DNA of 64,000 nucleotides from Bdellovibrionales bacterium CG12_big_fil_rev_8_21_14_0_65_38_15 (GCA_002787775.1 PCUW01000040.1:1-64000), one strand, 5' to 3'. Counted from the first letter of the stretch, positions 15,969-25,869 are shown. Notes: generated from the sequence alone by a model not told the origin. Made by a program: numbers and translations.

Positions 15969-18044
15969 GTGAATAAGTTTTTCGAGCGTTTTAAATTCCT
16001 CAACGAAAATAGTGACCTTGCCGTAGCGATAGGTTTGCTACTCGTTATGGTGGTGATGATTGTTCCAATCCCACCATTACTACTTGATCTTTTGGTTGCT
16101 GCTTCGTTAGCAATTGCGATTCTTGTGATGCTTGTTTCTGTGTATACAAAGCGTCCATTAGACTTCTCAACTTTTCCTTCAGTCCTACTTGTAACAACTT
16201 TATTTAGATTGTCTTTAAACGTAGCTTCAACTCGTAATATTCTTCTTCGCGGTGGTAGTGAGGGAACAGCGGCTGCTGGTGAGATCATTCGCTCGTTTGG
16301 TGAGTTCGTTGTTGAAGGGAATTACGTTGTTGGTATCGTTGTTTTTATCATCCTCGTCATCATTAACTTTATCGTGATCACTAAAGGTGCTGGTCGAGTC
16401 GCTGAAGTTGCAGCCAGATTCACCTTGGATGCTATGCCTGGTAAACAAATGGCGATTGATGCTGATTTGAATGCTGGTCTCATTAATGATGAACAAGCAA
16501 AAAAACGTCGTAAAGAAGTCGCAGAAGAAGCAGATTTTTATGGTTCTATGGACGGTGCTTCGAAGTTCGTTCGCGGAGATGCCATTGCCGGTATCATGAT
16601 CACCGCGGTGAATATTGTGGCAGGTATCATTATTGGTGTTTCTCAAAATAATATGGATTTTTCTCAGGCCGCCGAAACATTCACTCTACTAACAGTAGGT
16701 GATGGTCTGATTTCACAAATTCCAGCACTAATTATTTCTGTTGCCGCCGGTATTATCACCACAAGAAATACTGAAGATACCAATCTAGGAGATCAGGTAA
16801 GTAAACAATTTAGATTGCATCCAAAAGCCTTATACGTTGCAGGTGCGGTTTTATTTGTTTTCGCTATGATACCAGGGCTTCCACAACTTCCATTCATCGC
16901 TGTTGGTCTCATGCTGTGCTTTGGCGCCTACAGAATGGAACAATGGAATGAAGATGATATTAAAAAGGCATCAGTAGCGAAAACAGATGAGAAGAAAGCA
17001 ACTCCTGAAAATCTCGAAGATCTCCTTACTCTTGAGTTAGTTGAGCTAGAAGTTGGATATGGCTTAGTCAATCTTGTTGACTCAGAGCAAAATGGTGATT
17101 TACTTGAAAGAATTACTCATATTCGCAAACAGTTCGCTTTAGACTGGGGAGTTATCATTCCTTCTGTTAGAATTAAAGATAACCTCGAGCTTAAGCCCGG
17201 TGGTTACAGCGTTAAAATCAAAGGAATTGAAGTGGCGCGCGGTGAACTTATGTCCGATCATTTTATGGCCATGGACCCTGGCTCAGTGATCGAAAAAATG
17301 GACGGAATTGAAACAGTTGAACCTGTCTTTGGTTTACCTGCTGTTTGGATTACTGAAGATCAAAGAGATGATGCTCAATACAATGGGTACACTGTCGTTG
17401 ATCTTTCAACCGTTGTTGCAACTCACTTAACTGAAATATTAAAAACAAATCTTCATGAACTCTTTGGTCGCCAAGAACTTGTTCGTGTTCTTGATAATTT
17501 CAAAGAGCATTATCCAAAAGTGGTTGCGGATCTTGTGCCAGATATTTTACCACTTGGAATTGTCTTAAAAGTGATTCAAAACCTTTTAAAAGAAGGCGTA
17601 TCGGTTAGAGATCTTCGTACCATTCTTGAAAGCTTAGCTGAGTATGGTGGAACAACAAAAGATCCAGACTCACTGACTGAAAATGTTCGCCAATCACTTT
17701 ACAGAACAATTACTGAAAGTATTCGTAGTGAACAAGGTGATATTCCAATCTTTACTCTTGATCGTAAGATTGAAGAAAGTATTGCTGGAAATATTATTCA
17801 AGACGGAGCTAATCAACAGCTTTCTCTTGATCCAAAAATCACTCAATCAATCTTGGCTTCTCTAAATGAAAAAATTGAAGAAGCGACAGGAATGGGCGAG
17901 AAGATGGTTGTGCTTTGTAGCCCAGTTATCCGTCATCACTTTAAACGATTAACAGAGAAATTTATCCCAAATCTCGTTGTCATTAGTCACAACGAGCTTA
18001 GCCCTGATACTCATATCAGATCTCTTGGAACGGTGAGGTTGTAA
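15969..18044 (+). CDS. flhA: Flagellar export gate protein FlhA
   Basis: 691 residues, normal for the family. The N-terminal membrane domain has the conserved segment RPLDFSTFPSVLLVTTLFRLSLNVASTR and the cytoplasmic loop ATRFTLDAMPGKQMAIDADL. The large C-terminal cytoplasmic domain (from about 340) binds substrate-chaperone pairs. It includes LKVIQNLLKEGVSVRDLRTILE near residue 535. The start is GTG at 15969. Confidence 0.98.
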   Translation: MNKFFERFKFLNENSDLAVAIGLLLVMVVMIVPIPPLLLDLLVAASLAIAILVMLVSVYTKRPLDFSTFPSVLLVTTLFRLSLNVASTRNILLRGGSEGTAAAGEIIRSFGEFVVEGNYVVGIVVFIILVIINFIVITKGAGRVAEVAARFTLDAMPGKQMAIDADLNAGLINDEQAKKRRKEVAEEADFYGSMDGASKFVRGDAIAGIMITAVNIVAGIIIGVSQNNMDFSQAAETFTLLTVGDGLISQIPALIISVAAGIITTRNTEDTNLGDQVSKQFRLHPKALYVAGAVLFVFAMIPGLPQLPFIAVGLMLCFGAYRMEQWNEDDIKKASVAKTDEKKATPENLEDLLTLELVELEVGYGLVNLVDSEQNGDLLERITHIRKQFALDWGVIIPSVRIKDNLELKPGGYSVKIKGIEVARGELMSDHFMAMDPGSVIEKMDGIETVEPVFGLPAVWITEDQRDDAQYNGYTVVDLSTVVATHLTEILKTNLHELFGRQELVRVLDNFKEHYPKVVADLVPDILPLGIVLKVIQNLLKEGVSVRDLRTILESLAEYGGTTKDPDSLTENVRQSLYRTITESIRSEQGDIPIFTLDRKIEESIAGNIIQDGANQQLSLDPKITQSILASLNEKIEEATGMGEKMVVLCSPVIRHHFKRLTEKFIPNLVVISHNELSPDTHIRSLGTVRL

Positions 18045-18045
18045 G

Positions 18046-19461
18046 ATGCATGTTCGTAAATTTGAAGCTGAAACATTAGAACAAGCGCTTAAAGATATTA
18101 AGCGCGAACTTGGCCCTGATGCCATTATTCTAAAAACAATCAGTAATGCTGGTATTAAGGGCGCTTTTAAGAAAAGTAAAATTGAAATTACAGCTGCAAT
18201 TTCAGAAAAAAACTACACTAAAAAAGCTAGAGTCGATACGGTTCTTGATCAAGGTCAAAAGGATTCGTTTTATGGCAATCAAGCAGGTCATATTTCGAAT
18301 ATGATTGATCGCCATGATGAATCACATAAGGCTTCTCATCAAGGTATGACACAAGGTTATGGCAAGGCAGCGCTTAATCGCACAGTCAAAACAACTGTGG
18401 ATAAAATTAAGGGCGGACTTGATGACTTTTTAAGTCTTGGAACTAATGAGCAAGCAAAGCCAGCTAAAGCGTCAAATTATAATGAAGAAACAGATGAGTT
18501 TGAAGTCGCGATGGCATCAGCAGCTCCTCAAGAAAAAACTTATACGGAAAAGAAAATTGAACAACCCTCACCAGTTGTTCAAGATCAGCTTCCGTCTCAA
18601 GCCTATGATGATGGAAAAGTTGAAGAACTTGAAAAACGTCTTTGGGAACTTTCTCGCAGTGTTGAAAGAATTGAGAGAAAAGAGCCAGAAGGAATTTACC
18701 AGCTTCGTACAATCTTAAGAAGTCTTGATGTAAGTGATACAGCGATACAAGAAATTATTCGTGGTGCGATGTTTGAACTTTCAAAAGATGAAACTCAAGA
18801 CCCAGATACAGTTTTAGAATATGCTCTACGTTTAATGGTTGATGATATTAAAACTGGAATGCCATTATTTTCTACGGCCGAAGGCTCTGAAAAACCGGTT
18901 GTTACAGTTCTAATTTCTGAAAGCTCATGTGGACAATCTTCAATGGCCAGAAAAATTTCTGCGCTCAAAGAAGGATCAGTTTTAGTTCGTTGCAGTGAAA
19001 GTGAAGATCAACCTTTTACTGAAAGAGTTCTTGGTATTACGGTTCAAAATGCTAAAGGTGTTCCAGATATTATTGGGCAAACACGTAAGGCTATTGAAGC
19101 TAATAAGAACGTCTTTATCGACTTTAGAAATTCATCAGAAGAAGTTCAAGAGGTGAAAAGATTTGTGGATGGTCTTCGTCGCTCTTTTGACAAGGTGGAA
19201 GTCCTTGTCTCTCTTTCCGCCATTCACGCAGAAATCTATAATAGAAAGATAGCAGCTCGTTACCAAGGAATTGCTAACGGAGCAGTGGTGAGTCACCTTG
19301 ATCTATGTTTAAACTTTGGTGCTATTTATAATGTCGCAAGAGATTATAAGACTATGCCACTTAAGTTTTTTGGCACTGGTGAAGTGGTTCCAGATGATAT
19401 TGAATCAGCTACGGCGGAGCGCATCCTGGCAGGGATGTTCCAGCTAGAATCTGAGGCCTAA
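18046..19461 (+). CDS. flhF: FlhF-like protein with degenerate SRP-type GTPase domain
   Basis: FlhF places the flagellum at the pole. The N-terminal B domain is typical (MHVRKFEAETLEQALKDIKRELGPDAIIL), followed by a long linker and an N domain (about 200-275). In the G domain every nucleotide-binding motif is altered: the P-loop position reads SESSCGQSS (291-299) instead of GPTGVGKTT, the DTAGR position reads DFRNSS (359-364), and the TKLDE position reads SHLDL (416-420). The C-terminal family motif is kept (FFGTGEVVPDDIESATAERIL). It should therefore not bind or cleave GTP like normal FlhF. It starts one base after flhA ends, next to an intact flhG. The call rests on position, N-terminus and the last motif. 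Confidence 0.88.
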   Translation: MHVRKFEAETLEQALKDIKRELGPDAIILKTISNAGIKGAFKKSKIEITAAISEKNYTKKARVDTVLDQGQKDSFYGNQAGHISNMIDRHDESHKASHQGMTQGYGKAALNRTVKTTVDKIKGGLDDFLSLGTNEQAKPAKASNYNEETDEFEVAMASAAPQEKTYTEKKIEQPSPVVQDQLPSQAYDDGKVEELEKRLWELSRSVERIERKEPEGIYQLRTILRSLDVSDTAIQEIIRGAMFELSKDETQDPDTVLEYALRLMVDDIKTGMPLFSTAEGSEKPVVTVLISESSCGQSSMARKISALKEGSVLVRCSESEDQPFTERVLGITVQNAKGVPDIIGQTRKAIEANKNVFIDFRNSSEEVQEVKRFVDGLRRSFDKVEVLVSLSAIHAEIYNRKIAARYQGIANGAVVSHLDLCLNFGAIYNVARDYKTMPLKFFGTGEVVPDDIESATAERILAGMFQLESEA

Positions 19462-19529
19462 GATCGGTTAGAATATTAGTTAAGTTTGAATTGCTAGGAT
19501 GGTAATTCATAAAAAGGGACAGGACGTCT

Positions 19530-20414
19530 ATGAAGCAAGCGAGCGAATGGCTCATTTCTCAGAATAAATTTCATCGTGACGCGAGATCTCTAGGCCGTAA
19601 GGCACACACTGTATCAATTACAGGTGGAAAAGGTGGCGTAGGCAAAACCTCAATTGCACTTAAGATGGCGCGTATGCTGGCAAAGCAAGACTTCAAAGTT
19701 TTGCTTATCGATTGCGATACTAACCTTTCAAATACTGCAGTTAAACTTGGTTTACCGCTTAACGATCACTTTATGGATCTTGTGACAGCGAAGAAAAGTT
19801 TTGAAGAATGCCTAACTATTGATGGCAATTTCCATCTTCTTTCTGCCTGTAACGGCAATATGGAACTCTTTGAAAAAGAATTAGAATTTGATCGTCTACT
19901 CATCGATGTCATGAGTGCGCACGAAAAAGATTATGATTATATTTTATTAGATTGTCCGGCAGGACTTTCAAAAACATCACTGACGCTGAACGCTTATAGT
20001 GACCAACGCATTGTCGTTGTCACTCCTGATCGTTCATCTATCACTGATAGCTATTCCCTCATGAAAATTCTTAACACTCGTTACGGAGTGAATGAGAACC
20101 ATTTATTGGTTAATAAAGTATCAACTCTTGCTCAATACCAACGTATGGTCAGAACGCTTGGTGAGACAGTTGAGAATTTCTTAACAGCACGTTTAAGAGT
20201 CCTAGGATTCGTGGCCTTTGAACGTGGTGCAGTCGATCGTTTCGACCAGGAGCTACTTGGAGGGGCAAATTCTGCCCTCGAGAGAGACTTCGCTAAGGTC
20301 CTAACTCGCTTCACCGAAGAGACAGTAGGGGCCAACGTAAGCGCGCATGGCCCTGCCCGCCCATATAACTCAATGAGGGTGCGGGAACAGGATGTTCAAC
20401 CCGCTATCTGTTAA
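19530..20414 (+). CDS. flhG: MinD-like ATPase FlhG (flagellar number regulator)
   Basis: 294 residues. The deviant Walker A motif is intact (SITGGKGGVGKTSIALKMA, Lys34 and Lys39), as are LLIDCDTNLSNT and DYILLDCPAGLSK. FlhG limits flagellar number by opposing FlhF and by acting on switch proteins. The N-terminus MKQASEWLIS resembles the DQAxxLR activator helix that inserts into FlhF. Its presence is notable because the FlhF here lacks GTPase motifs. The C-terminal tail beyond residue 255 is low in recognisable features. Confidence 0.93.
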   Translation: MKQASEWLISQNKFHRDARSLGRKAHTVSITGGKGGVGKTSIALKMARMLAKQDFKVLLIDCDTNLSNTAVKLGLPLNDHFMDLVTAKKSFEECLTIDGNFHLLSACNGNMELFEKELEFDRLLIDVMSAHEKDYDYILLDCPAGLSKTSLTLNAYSDQRIVVVTPDRSSITDSYSLMKILNTRYGVNENHLLVNKVSTLAQYQRMVRTLGETVENFLTARLRVLGFVAFERGAVDRFDQELLGGANSALERDFAKVLTRFTEETVGANVSAHGPARPYNSMRVREQDVQPAIC

Positions 20415-20423
20415 GGAGTCCAA

Positions 20424-21209
20424 ATGTCGTCTCTCTCTCAAAAATTGAAGAATCTTAAAGACTATAAAACGCATATTGATGCGAAGACGAAAGATCAGAT
20501 CATTGTTGAATATGCTCCTTTGATTAAGTTTATTGCGCAAAAAATTGCGTCAAGATTACCTTCAAATATTGAGTTAGATGATCTTATTTCTTGTGGTGTC
20601 ATTGGACTAATGGATGCTATCGATAAATTCGATCCTACTCGTGATAATAAATTTAAAACATACGCAGAATTTAGAATTCGTGGTGCGATTCTTGATGAAC
20701 TTCGCGCACAAGATTGGGTTCCTCGCTCTGTTCGTGAAAAAGCCAAGACTGTTGAAAAAGCTTATACAAAGCTTGAGTCTGAACTTGGACGTCCAGCCAC
20801 TGATGAAGAAATGTGCGCAGAACTTAACTGCTCACAAGAAGAGTTTCATGATCTACTGAATAAAAGTAAGTCTGTTTCTCTTTTAAATATTGATGATAGT
20901 GCAACATTTAACCGCGGCGATAAAAAGCTTATGGCCGGTTTGATGGAAGATAGTCGCACTTCAAATCCATTTACAATGGTGTCTCATCAAAACCTTCGTG
21001 AAAAAATTAAAGACGGAATTAAGGGATTGCCTGAAAAGCAACGTCTTGTTCTATCATTATATTATTTTGAAGATCTTAACCTTAAAGAAATCGGACAGGT
21101 TTTAGACGTAACTGAATCTCGTGTTTCTCAGCTTCATACTCAAGCGATTATGAAACTAAGAACTAAGCTTCGTACAGTTATTGACTCGCCTGAAGATTTA
21201 GCCAGTTAA
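20424..21209 (+). CDS. fliA: Flagellar sigma factor FliA (sigma-28/WhiG type)
   Basis: 261 residues with all expected regions: region 2 (LIKFIAQKIASRLPSNIELDDLISCGVIGLMDAIDKFDP...FKTYAEFRIRGAILDELRAQDWVPRSVR), region 3 (LGRPATDEEMCAEL) and region 4 (LPEKQRLVLSLYYFEDLNLKEIGQVLDVTESRVSQLHTQAI). It directs transcription of late flagellar and chemotaxis genes. Start ATG with aaggag upstream, 9 bases after flhG. Confidence 0.97.
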   Translation: MSSLSQKLKNLKDYKTHIDAKTKDQIIVEYAPLIKFIAQKIASRLPSNIELDDLISCGVIGLMDAIDKFDPTRDNKFKTYAEFRIRGAILDELRAQDWVPRSVREKAKTVEKAYTKLESELGRPATDEEMCAELNCSQEEFHDLLNKSKSVSLLNIDDSATFNRGDKKLMAGLMEDSRTSNPFTMVSHQNLREKIKDGIKGLPEKQRLVLSLYYFEDLNLKEIGQVLDVTESRVSQLHTQAIMKLRTKLRTVIDSPEDLAS

Positions 21210-21221
21210 TTCGGAGGCGCT

Positions 21222-22070
21222 TTGGAAGAAACATTACGTGATATCCGACGCGCCTATGGCGACAGCCTCAGACAAATTGAAGATTTAAGAAAAATCGGAG
21301 GAGCTTCAATGGCTCCTCTTGCTAATCAAATTCAATATTACCTAACCAGTATGCTTGATTCGGCACAGTCTCAAGGTCCACTACCAGTTCAATATAAAAA
21401 CCTAACTCAGGTTTTTAAAAATCAAATAAACTCGACTTTAGCTAAGGCCTTTCCAACAGGAGACAGCGTAAAGAGATTAAGTTCTTATTTTGAGCAGACA
21501 GCAGGCTTTTATATTTGGGAAAATGCATTGGCCCATACTGAAAGACTTACTACTATCGCTAATTCTTTTGCACCGACACAAGTGGATTTTAGGCTTGAGA
21601 ACGATGGTATTGTTATAAAACTTAATCCATCTGATCAAGCTAATATCAGTGCTTGTCGTGTAGAGGCTTATAAATTTACTCAAGAACTCTTTAAGCAAAA
21701 ATCAATCCTCTCTTACACAATATGTGAAAAAAGTGAATTAAGCGTTGAACTTCGAATTCGTTACTCAGTCTTAGAAGACAGAGACATTAGTTTTAACGTG
21801 GATTCTCTATGCTTAAACCCAATATTTTCAAATTATGTGACTACAATTGATGCTTTAAAAAACATTGGTGAACATCACGTGGTAATGATTGATCAAAATG
21901 CTAATGTTAAATTATTAAATTCTATTCCTGACCAGGATACTTTAAATTCTACAATGATTCATTTACCCTTTCTCTTTCGTCCTCTCTCGCTCATAATATT
22001 TGGAGAGGGGAGCCTGCAGGCAAAACACGCGAAGAATTCTCGTGTTGAGCTTTTTGAACTCTTTAGATAA
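21222..22070 (+). CDS. Unknown protein of the flagellar operon
   Basis: 282 residues, start TTG at 21222 with cggagg upstream, 12 bases after fliA. Soluble by appearance: no signal peptide or membrane span. The N-terminal 100 residues look helical; the C-terminal part has more strand-like hydrophobic patches. I recognise no family. Its place after fliA and before a sensory-type membrane protein suggests a role in motility or its control, but this is inference from position only. Confidence 0.75.
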   Translation: MEETLRDIRRAYGDSLRQIEDLRKIGGASMAPLANQIQYYLTSMLDSAQSQGPLPVQYKNLTQVFKNQINSTLAKAFPTGDSVKRLSSYFEQTAGFYIWENALAHTERLTTIANSFAPTQVDFRLENDGIVIKLNPSDQANISACRVEAYKFTQELFKQKSILSYTICEKSELSVELRIRYSVLEDRDISFNVDSLCLNPIFSNYVTTIDALKNIGEHHVVMIDQNANVKLLNSIPDQDTLNSTMIHLPFLFRPLSLIIFGEGSLQAKHAKNSRVELFELFR

Positions 22071-22106
22071 ATTCCCCTAAAAACAACTTCAGGATGAGGT
22101 TTTAGT

Positions 22107-24458
22107 ATGTCCATACGTGCGTCTCGCTCTTCATTTTATTTCTTCACAACCATTATTATTGCCTCTGTCATTAGCTTAGTTGCTGGCTCATATTGGTTTT
22201 GGACTCAAGGGCCATCACAGGGTTCAAAACTTGCAGAAGTCTTTGAAGCAGGCTTAGTCATGGATCGCCTCCTTGATGAAAAAAATATTAATGAACTAAA
22301 CGAGCTTGTATCAAACGATCAAGTTCGATTGGCCACAAAGAAACTTTCAACTATTGAAAGTGATACAAAGATGATTGAAAGATTAACAAATAACGATTCA
22401 GCTGAAGAATTTCTTGAGGCATCAACAAAATTAAGAAGCCAAATGAACTCGCTAATTGAATATCCTGAACTTTCGTCAATATTTTCTGTACTCACAAATA
22501 AAATGTCTGCCTTTGAATCATTTGTTGTCCAAAGTCAGTGGAGAACATTATCAAGACTATCGAAAAAAGTTGGAGCAAGGCTAGAGCCCGCTCAAGCCAA
22601 GTCCCCTGGTGCATTTTCATACGCAAAGCTAAAACAGACCGTTGAAGGTACGACTGACGATATCGAGATGATGAAGAAAGTGACCACGAACTCAGTTTTA
22701 TCAAGTGTCGACAAAAATACAATTCTTAATCGTTTGATAACAATGGAAAGTGAACTTGATATGCTTAATAGGTATGTCAAATCTCTTGCCGAGTTTAATC
22801 CAATTTTTAATAACTATAAGAAGACTTGGCAACAATGGACAAAAGCAGCTTCACCAAATTTGGCTAAACTAAGGCTTGATCAAGAAAATGTATCTCAATG
22901 GCTTCTCTATGGTGTTGTTCTTGTCATTACCTTTTTAATGATTGGTTTATTTGTAGGTGTTGGAATTAGTCAAAGTGAATACAAAACGAATTTAAAAGCA
23001 TGGGAAAAAGACTCTGTTGAAATGCTTCGTGATCGACTCCTTCCAACAGATGGTAAAGAATCTAAAGAATGGAGCAAAGAATTTTCTTTAGAATTCTCAA
23101 AGTACCGCGAGTATTTTCATAAGCGCATGAGTTTTGGAACGATCTTTCAAGAGGCAACTCCTTTTAGTGCATTCTTGCTTGATTCAAATCTAGGTGTGGT
23201 TTGGGCCAACGATCTCTTCTCTAAATGTTGGAATATCGAAGCCCAGCAAGACAATGAAGCGAATTTGACTTGGGATTACCTTTCAGGATTTACCAATCTT
23301 GGTGAAGATGATCCTGTTATTTTGGCCCTTCGCCAAGGTATTGCAGGAATATATCAAATCCAAATTAAAGCCTTTGGTCTTGAAGAAACAGCTCCATATG
23401 AAATGTATGTTTCACCAGTGGATTATGCAGGCCAAAAACGAGTGATGATTTTCCTTTACCCATTACATACGGTTGAAGAAAGTTTAGCAGAGCAAACAAA
23501 AGCTGTTGTAGGCCCTGCGATCAAAGCTCTTGAAGCTATATCTGCCAGAGAGTTTGAAGGTGAAGTGCTTGAAAAACTTGAATCACAATTTTCAAGTGCA
23601 GGTATCGCTGATCTTTATTCACAATTTGAAAAATTTAACTCCCATGTTGGTGATCGTATCGAATCTCTTGAAGGCGAAATTAATTACTTAAGACAGGAAC
23701 TTATTAAAGCAAAAAGTCAGGTTAGTCTTCATGAAGCCAGCTTAAAGCAAAATATCAATCTTGTTGAACAAACAGTTCAAAGTTTTGATCAAGTTAAAAC
23801 AAATATTATCTCTTCAGTTGATTACCGTTATGAAGTTGAAAAACTTTACGCTGATACGGTAGCCACCGCAAAAATCTTATTTAAAGAGGAAGATGATCTT
23901 TTAACAGATTCAATGAGTGTTTACGATCTCTTAGGCGAAAACCAAAAAGCTACCGCCTCTGTTTCTAAAATACGTGAGCAACTTAAAGATATTAAACGTG
24001 ACTTTGATGATACACGTTCAAGATTAAATCAAAGTATTGATCAAGCCCTTGTTTTTTCAAAGCGTGATCAAGATGGTGGAGTGCTCGAAGCGCCTCTTCA
24101 TAAAATTCGCGGTGAAGTTAAAGCCTTTGATCTGACTCAGGCCAATCTTACAAAAACTTTAAAATCTCTTGATGTTTCTCTATCAAAAATGGAGATGATT
24201 CTTGATGATCACAGACCACCTTCTTTTGAAAAACTAAAACTTAACTTTAGTGATGCTAGAGCGAGAATTGAAAGTGATATGTTCAAAGTCAGTAAACTTG
24301 CTAGAGAAGGCGAGGTGATTGATGAAAAAGTTATTACATCGCTTAAGAAACTCTTTAGTGATTTCAAACATTCAAGACAGCATTCGTTTGTTTCATTAAA
24401 TTCAACAAGTGAAAAGATGAAGTCAAATCAGGGCGAGAGCTTACAGCAGCAGGTCTGA
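22107..24458 (+). CDS. Membrane PAS/coiled-coil protein, chemoreceptor-like layout
   Basis: 783 residues. Membrane span 1 is at about 9-31, a helical periplasmic domain at about 32-265, span 2 at about 267-290 (WLLYGVVLVITFLMIGLF), a PAS-like domain at about 345-455 (FSAFLLDSNLGVVWANDLFSKC), then coiled coils to the end. This resembles a chemoreceptor, but the highly conserved signalling hairpin that binds CheA/CheW is not visible, and there is no kinase domain. It may act as a structural or localisation factor for the motor (inference). The last 18 bases overlap the end of coaE on the other strand. Confidence 0.75.
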   Translation: MSIRASRSSFYFFTTIIIASVISLVAGSYWFWTQGPSQGSKLAEVFEAGLVMDRLLDEKNINELNELVSNDQVRLATKKLSTIESDTKMIERLTNNDSAEEFLEASTKLRSQMNSLIEYPELSSIFSVLTNKMSAFESFVVQSQWRTLSRLSKKVGARLEPAQAKSPGAFSYAKLKQTVEGTTDDIEMMKKVTTNSVLSSVDKNTILNRLITMESELDMLNRYVKSLAEFNPIFNNYKKTWQQWTKAASPNLAKLRLDQENVSQWLLYGVVLVITFLMIGLFVGVGISQSEYKTNLKAWEKDSVEMLRDRLLPTDGKESKEWSKEFSLEFSKYREYFHKRMSFGTIFQEATPFSAFLLDSNLGVVWANDLFSKCWNIEAQQDNEANLTWDYLSGFTNLGEDDPVILALRQGIAGIYQIQIKAFGLEETAPYEMYVSPVDYAGQKRVMIFLYPLHTVEESLAEQTKAVVGPAIKALEAISAREFEGEVLEKLESQFSSAGIADLYSQFEKFNSHVGDRIESLEGEINYLRQELIKAKSQVSLHEASLKQNINLVEQTVQSFDQVKTNIISSVDYRYEVEKLYADTVATAKILFKEEDDLLTDSMSVYDLLGENQKATASVSKIREQLKDIKRDFDDTRSRLNQSIDQALVFSKRDQDGGVLEAPLHKIRGEVKAFDLTQANLTKTLKSLDVSLSKMEMILDDHRPPSFEKLKLNFSDARARIESDMFKVSKLAREGEVIDEKVITSLKKLFSDFKHSRQHSFVSLNSTSEKMKSNQGESLQQQV

Positions 24459-25088
24459 GATAAAGCCTTGAACATTATGTTCTAGCTGTTCTAAATTTGA
24501 ATCATTCATAATAACGAGATCACTTTGATCTCGTTTTTTATTGATATCCCACTGTCTGGTTAGAATCTTTAAGCTCAACTCTTCGCTAATACCATCGCGA
24601 TCCATAAGCCGCTTTACTTGTTTCTCTGGAGAACTCCAAACGCAAACCTTTAGATCGACAAGTGGGGCTAATTTTTTTTCAAAAAGTAGGGGAACATCAT
24701 AAATGATAAAATCTTGTTTTTTTGAATCTTGTTTCTGGTAAGCTTCTTTAAAAGCCTGGGGCATTCTTTGATAAATGATGCTCTCAATCTTGGCCTGAAG
24801 CTGTGAATTACTAAAGAAAGCTTCTCTTAGGATTTTAAAATCAATTTTTTGATCAACGATACATTCAGGATGTGCCGCTTGTATTTCTGAGATCACTTCA
24901 TTTTTTTGATAAACGCTTTTGACTAATTGATCAGCGTCGATGATGGAAAAACCTTCTTTTAGAAGAATCTTACTGACAGTTGATTTACCAGTTGCGATTC
25001 CACCAGTTAAACCAATCACTGGTACTGGCATTTGATAGAGCCTCGAAGGCACACTAAGAGAGATCAAATCTGGGCGAATATTTTTCAC
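24441..25088 (-). CDS. coaE: Dephospho-CoA kinase
   Basis: Last step of coenzyme A synthesis: phosphorylates the ribose 3'-OH of dephospho-CoA with ATP. P-loop GLTGGIATGKSTVSKIL, then DADQLVKSVYQ and VPLLFEKKL match the family. Two starts are possible: GTG at 25088, one base after the mazG stop, giving a 19-residue extension, or ATG at 25031 (MPVPVIGLTGG), the usual position, with gagg upstream. The coupled GTG is listed. The other CoA genes of this window (coaBC, panC, coaX) lie about 36 kb away. Confidence 0.95.
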   Translation of the reverse strand: MKNIRPDLISLSVPSRLYQMPVPVIGLTGGIATGKSTVSKILLKEGFSIIDADQLVKSVYQKNEVISEIQAAHPECIVDQKIDFKILREAFFSNSQLQAKIESIIYQRMPQAFKEAYQKQDSKKQDFIIYDVPLLFEKKLAPLVDLKVCVWSSPEKQVKRLMDRDGISEELSLKILTRQWDINKKRDQSDLVIMNDSNLEQLEHNVQGFISDLLL

Positions 25089-25089
25089 C

Positions 25090-25869
25090 TTATTTTTCCT
25101 CGCCTTTAGCTAAGTTCCAATAATGATCTAATTGCATCTGATCAAAGTCGTTAAATGTTTTATTTTCAGCTTTAATCATATCTTCAATTCGATTAAAACG
25201 TCTGACAAATTTCTTGTTAGCGTCTCTTAGCGCTTCTTCTGGATCGACATCAAGATGTCTGGCAAGTTGAGCAACGGAGAAAAGAAAATCACCAAGCTCT
25301 TCTTTAACTCTATTTTTGTTGATCTTACTGACCATTAACTCTTCTTTTAATTCTTGCCACTCTTCTTCGACCTTATAAGAAACTTGGGCAGCATCATCCC
25401 AATCAAAATTAAGATCTTTTGTTTTAGCACCAATCTTAAAACTGCTCGTCAGCGCTGGAGCAGCTAGATCATTTGTATCAATCGAGTACTTTTTTTGCTT
25501 TTCGGCGGCTTTGATCTCTTGCCACTTAACTTTCACTTCTTCAGAGGTTTTTGCGTCTCCGTCGGAAAAGACATGAGGATGGCGGCGCACCATTTTGTCT
25601 GAGAGCTTCTTGGCCACTGATTCGAGATCAAATTGTCCCTTCTCGCTGGCGAGTTGGGAATGCAAAACAACCTGGAGCAAAACATCACCGAGCTCTTCTT
25701 CCATTTCGCTAGTATTTTGATTTTCGACTGCCTGCACGAATTCGTATGATTCTTCAATGAGAAAGGGCAAAAGTGATTCATGAGTTTGTTTCAAATCCCA
25801 TGGACAGCCACCGTTTGGGTCACGAAGCTGTGCGACAACTTTTTTGAGTCTAGAGATTTCTTCATTCAT
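25090..25869 (-). CDS. mazG: Nucleoside triphosphate pyrophosphohydrolase MazG
   Basis: Hydrolyses NTPs to NMP and pyrophosphate, clearing damaged nucleotides. Two MazG repeats are visible: the first with CPWDLKQTHESLLPFLIEESYEFVQAV and EELGDVLLQVVLHSQLA, the second with VEEEWQELKEEL and EELGDFLFSVAQLARHL. The start is ATG at 25869 (MNEEISRLK) with aaggaag upstream on the minus strand; the longer ORF start is not supported. The gene is followed at once by coaE. Confidence 0.96.
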   Translation of the reverse strand: MNEEISRLKKVVAQLRDPNGGCPWDLKQTHESLLPFLIEESYEFVQAVENQNTSEMEEELGDVLLQVVLHSQLASEKGQFDLESVAKKLSDKMVRRHPHVFSDGDAKTSEEVKVKWQEIKAAEKQKKYSIDTNDLAAPALTSSFKIGAKTKDLNFDWDDAAQVSYKVEEEWQELKEELMVSKINKNRVKEELGDFLFSVAQLARHLDVDPEEALRDANKKFVRRFNRIEDMIKAENKTFNDFDQMQLDHYWNLAKGEEK

